Shown: positions 7,313-9,194 of the stretch, in pieces
How positions within the stretch are numbered: position 1 is the first letter of the stretch
Layout of the letters: every line of letters starts with the position of its first letter
DNA from: Helicobacteraceae bacterium
GTDB taxonomy: Bacteria; Campylobacterota; Campylobacteria; Campylobacterales; Sulfurimonadaceae
Direction: 5' to 3'
Length of the DNA: 9,194 nucleotides
Assembly: GCA_027057185.1 (NCBI GenBank)
Contig: JALUJE010000182.1
Location: 1 to 9,194 of the forward strand
Made by a program: the position numbers and the translations under genes
The notes under the pieces: generated by a model
The model's input: the letters and a program-made list of their open reading frames with translations, nothing else
Databases searched by the model: none
What the model was told of the DNA's origin: nothing

Positions 7313-7593
7313 GATTTTTCTTCTTTTTTCTTTTTGGTTTTGGAAAAGCCTGCTCCCTTTTTTGTTTTAGCCTGTAACTCCAGACTTTCGATGAGGTGTC
7401 GATAGTCATGACCCGCTTTGTGTAACGTGGCAAAGCAGGTGGCAATAACGGCAATGGCGTTGGGAACTTCGCCTTTTTTCTTGTAGGACTGTATGTTTTT
7501 GTCACTGACTTTAATGAGCTTGCTGAATTTTGGCAATGTAATTTCAGCATCGAGCAATACTTTTTTAAAATCTATAAATGTCATGGACACCAT
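7309..7593 (-). CDS. Small Xre/Cro-like helix-turn-helix protein with a lysine-rich tail
   Basis: A 94-residue protein. Residues 7-55 fit an Xre-type five-helix fold: DFKKVLLDAE as helix 1, LPKFSKLIKV as helix 2, SDKNIQSYKKKGEVP as turn plus recognition helix, and a hydrophobic helix to about 59. The tail (74-94) is almost only K, T, G, S and E, including KKKKEEKS at the end, and is probably disordered or nucleic-acid binding. The start is ATG 7593 or ATG 7584; neither has a clear Shine-Dalgarno, although GATACT at about 7606-7601 on the minus strand could be a -10. It is transcribed towards waaC and overlaps it by 4 bp. It lies between the envelope genes and the accessory RHS locus and could regulate either; the target cannot be read. 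It resembles a conserved hypothetical more than a classic phage repressor. Confidence 0.7.
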   Translation of the reverse strand: MVSMTFIDFKKVLLDAEITLPKFSKLIKVSDKNIQSYKKKGEVPNAIAVIATCFATLHKAGHDYRHLIESLELQAKTKKGAGFSKTKKKKEEKS

Positions 7594-7790
7594 TGTAACA
7601 GAGTATCTATAAAATATTACTAAACACCATAAATCTCTTGACTTTCTTTCTCGAAATGAAAGCTTTGACGTAGTAACGGAACGTTCGTACCCAATTCATC
7701 AAAGAAATCATCCTAAAAATATTTATTGTCAAGGCTGATTTAATAGTATTATTGTAAGATATTGTTAAATTAATATTCTTAGGAACCCTT
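7594..7790. other. A/T-rich non-coding interval between the HTH gene and the RHS locus
   Basis: By hand count about 30 % GC for 7621-7800. It holds a weak hairpin (CTTTC 7646-7650 pairing with GAAAG 7658-7662, 7-base loop), two TTGAC words near 7639 and 7665, and TTGTCA at 7726-7731 with TATTAT 15 bases later (7747-7752) as a possible but poorly spaced promoter for the downstream genes. No tRNA, repeat array or clear attachment site is visible. Confidence 0.5.
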
Positions 7791-7913
7791 GTGTGGTATC
7801 GATTTTTACAATTTATGGACGCTGTACCCTTTAACGTAGCTATGACACTAGGTGTTCACATTTCAGTAATTGTTATTCCTCTTTTTGGTGCTGTGGCACT
7901 TATGAGAAATTAG
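7791..7913 (+). CDS. Small hydrophobic protein, 40 residues, upstream of the RHS gene
   Basis: A GTG at 7791 is preceded by AGGA (7781-7784) with six bases of spacing and opens a 40-codon frame ending in TAG. The product begins MWYRFLQFMDAVPFNVAM, continues with a hydrophobic segment (about residues 14-38: MTLGVHISVIVIPLFGAVAL) and ends in MRN. It is a one-helix membrane protein with no recognisable family. It is in the same reading frame as the RHS gene, with which it shares the region of the TAG and the RHS Shine-Dalgarno, so translation of the two is probably coupled. The good Shine-Dalgarno and the coherent membrane profile are the main support; a chance ORF of this size remains possible. 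Confidence 0.5.
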   Translation: MWYRFLQFMDAVPFNVAMTLGVHISVIVIPLFGAVALMRN

Positions 7914-7925
7914 GGGCTTTAGATT
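7912..7925 (+). promoter_or_regulatory. Shine-Dalgarno AGGGG and putative ATT initiation codon of the RHS gene
   Basis: AGGGG at 7912-7916 overlaps the TAG stop of the small ORF and is followed six bases later by ATT at 7923. The RHS frame is closed by TAG at 7920-7922, so the start must lie at or after 7923. The only usual start codon near is TTG at 7944, which would cut the signal peptide and has no Shine-Dalgarno. ATT starts are rare but known (E. coli infC, pcnB). Confidence 0.5.
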
Positions 7926-9194
7926 TTTTCAAGATTTTTTCTTTTGCTTTTATTTCCAATTCTTGCTTTCTCTGGATCAATTGAATTTACTATTAGGGAT
8001 GCTGAAGTGGAAGTTCCGTATTTAAATTGTTATCAGCATCCTACCCCTGTTCACATTGAGTCTGATATATCATTTCGTCCTTCAGGTTGCCCTAGAAATC
8101 TTCCGTCAGGTTTTATAAATATTCGTTATTATAAAGTGCACGATGTTCAATATTCATTGGTTTCTAATAGTTGTGTGCTTGATGGTCTTGAATTGAAAGG
8201 TTTACAAATTTATTCGGAACATAAAGTTTTAAAAGGTATTTGCGAAATAAAATGTAATATTGAAATTCCCGCTGATTATCTCCCCACCGGTCAACAGTGC
8301 GATACCGCCGTGCCCTCTGGTTTTTTAGAACCCTCTGTTTGTGGTTGTGCAGATGATACAGGTAAATCTTTACAATATGCAAAGCCTGACCCCGATTATG
8401 TTCCGCCCAAAGAAGAGCCAGCAACCCCTGACGACTGTCACTCTGAAGTTGGTTCCTACGTCATTCCAAAAACTCGTGCGTTTCATGAAGACATTGCCAT
8501 TGCCGGAACAACTCTTAGTCTGCACTACAGCAGTAACTACACCTCAGGGTTTTTAGGAGCTGATGGTAACAGTTCAGGGCTTCTTGCTTTAGGGTGGGAT
8601 ATTTCAGTGCACCATCGTCTTTTTGGAAGTGCGGTGCATAAGGGTGATGGAACAGTCCTTAAAAACTTACTATTTACTCATGGAGTTGATGGAAACAGTG
8701 CTGTAGAAAAGTCTCTGCGCTATCACTTTAATGCTAAGCATTTACATGTAAAAACAAGTAATGTCCTTACAAATGCTGTAGTGTACACCTTTACTTATGA
8801 TGATGCCAAAAAACTTACACGCATTACTGATGGTAACGGAAATATTCTTTGGCTCTATTATAACGCCCAAGGTCATGTTGAGTTACTTGAAACGGATGCC
8901 TATCAGCGTACAACTTTGAGTGTTGATGCTAACACTACCCTACAGAGTGTTACTTATGAAGATGGTGCTGCTTATGAGTTTCGTTATGATGCCAATGCCT
9001 TAATGCTGCAAGAGAGAGAACCTAAAGGAAATCTCTTTACGCACCTTTTTGATAGCAGTGGGCGCATTACCCAAGTCCACGATGATGAAGGTGGCATTTA
9101 CGCTTATGAGACCTCACACTCTTTAAACTATGATGAGAGCATCATTCATTATCCTCAAAGCGAGTCGGTTATCTACCGTAACTATCTTCTTGAG
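7923..9194 (+). CDS. Secreted RHS/YD-repeat protein, N-terminal part (3' end beyond the window)
   Basis: The frame is open from 7923 to the right edge (424 codons) and has no ATG near its 5' end. Read from ATT, the first 18 residues form a classic signal peptide: Arg4, a run of Leu/Phe/Ile, then LAFSG. Residues about 20-175 form an unknown domain with nine cysteines (36, 56, 84, 107, 111, 126, 140, 142, 172), ending in a Pro/Asp/Glu-rich linker (154-170). At 176-235 comes the segment typical of RHS N-termini (GSYVIPKTR, GTTLSLHYSSNY, LALGWDISVHHRLF), then YD-type repeats: LTRITDGNGNILWLYYNAQG (298-317), YEFRYDANALMLQEREPKGN (351-370), and SSGRITQVHDDEGG (378-391). RHS proteins form a closed cage holding a variable C-terminal toxin or act at the cell surface; the C-terminus is not in the window. 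GC is near 32 % up to about 8280 and near 45 % after. Family is certain; role (toxin, adhesin) is not. Confidence 0.85.
   Translation, partial: MFSRFFLLLLFPILAFSGSIEFTIRDAEVEVPYLNCYQHPTPVHIESDISFRPSGCPRNLPSGFINIRYYKVHDVQYSLVSNSCVLDGLELKGLQIYSEHKVLKGICEIKCNIEIPADYLPTGQQCDTAVPSGFLEPSVCGCADDTGKSLQYAKPDPDYVPPKEEPATPDDCHSEVGSYVIPKTRAFHEDIAIAGTTLSLHYSSNYTSGFLGADGNSSGLLALGWDISVHHRLFGSAVHKGDGTVLKNLLFTHGVDGNSAVEKSLRYHFNAKHLHVKTSNVLTNAVVYTFTYDDAKKLTRITDGNGNILWLYYNAQGHVELLETDAYQRTTLSVDANTTLQSVTYEDGAAYEFRYDANALMLQEREPKGNLFTHLFDSSGRITQVHDDEGGIYAYETSHSLNYDESIIHYPQSESVIYRNYLLE

Noticed and set aside
7642..7668. Inverted repeat CTTTC...GAAAG as a terminator or operator
   Set aside because: The stem is only 5 A/T-rich pairs with no T-run after it; too weak to call.
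7607..7711. 34-residue basic ORF on the minus strand (begins MISLMNWV)
   Set aside because: Its start overlaps AGG with no proper spacing, the product is only 34 residues, and no family is recognisable. It is probably chance in A/T-rich DNA.
7791..8280. Filamentous-phage-like order (small coat-like protein followed by a secreted cysteine-rich pIII-like protein)
   Set aside because: The superficial order fits, but the secreted protein runs straight into RHS repeats and there is no replication gene, Zot-type gene or dif-like site in view.
8164..8424. 86-codon minus-strand ORF
   Set aside because: It is antisense to the continuous RHS frame, with no Shine-Dalgarno or domain-like sequence.

Overview
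The window comes from a Gram-negative bacterium. The set lpxL, dgkA, waaC plus two membrane enzymes of the alkaline-phosphatase superfamily, the moderate GC of the core genes (about 48 % in a stretch I counted), the A/T-rich promoters with weak -35 boxes and the protein style all suit a Campylobacterota (Epsilonproteobacteria) member of the Sulfurimonas / Sulfuricurvum / Sulfurospirillum kind. That assignment is inference; there is no rRNA or other marker here.

Layout. (1) 1-1154, minus strand: a long gene cut by the left edge, encoding a membrane-anchored TIM-barrel protein resembling clan GH-A glycoside hydrolases but apparently lacking the acid/base Glu. (2) 1155-1211: a short divergent promoter region centred on a near-perfect palindrome that supplies a TATAAT box to each strand. 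(3) 1212-4392, plus strand: a tight three-gene operon of an LTA-synthase/MdoB-like lipid-headgroup transferase, the lipid A late acyltransferase LpxL, and diacylglycerol kinase DgkA. (4) 4385-6229, minus strand: a YejM/PbgA/LapC-like protein (five membrane segments plus a periplasmic sulfatase-fold domain) whose 3' end overlaps dgkA by 8 bp. (5) 6299-7312, plus strand: heptosyltransferase I, waaC, divergent from (4). (6) 7309-7593, minus strand: a small Xre-like helix-turn-helix protein overlapping the end of waaC by 4 bp. (7) 7594-7790: A/T-rich non-coding DNA. (8) 7791-7913: a 40-codon hydrophobic small ORF with a good Shine-Dalgarno. (9) 7923 to the right edge: the start of a secreted RHS/YD-repeat protein that seems to begin at an ATT codon.

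The genes from 1212 to 7312 form an envelope module: LpxL finishes lipid A, WaaC adds the first heptose to Kdo2-lipid A, and the LapC-like protein may monitor or modify lipopolysaccharide at the inner membrane. The LTA-synthase-like enzyme should release diacylglycerol from phosphatidylglycerol (or another phospholipid), and the DgkA of the same operon would recycle it to phosphatidic acid. This coupling is inferred from gene order and family chemistry.

From about 7600 on, the window changes character: GC falls to about 31 % and the RHS gene begins with a low-GC, cysteine-rich secreted module fused to a scaffold of about 45 % GC. This is a likely accessory (polymorphic toxin or surface protein) locus. 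Its variable C-terminus lies outside the window.
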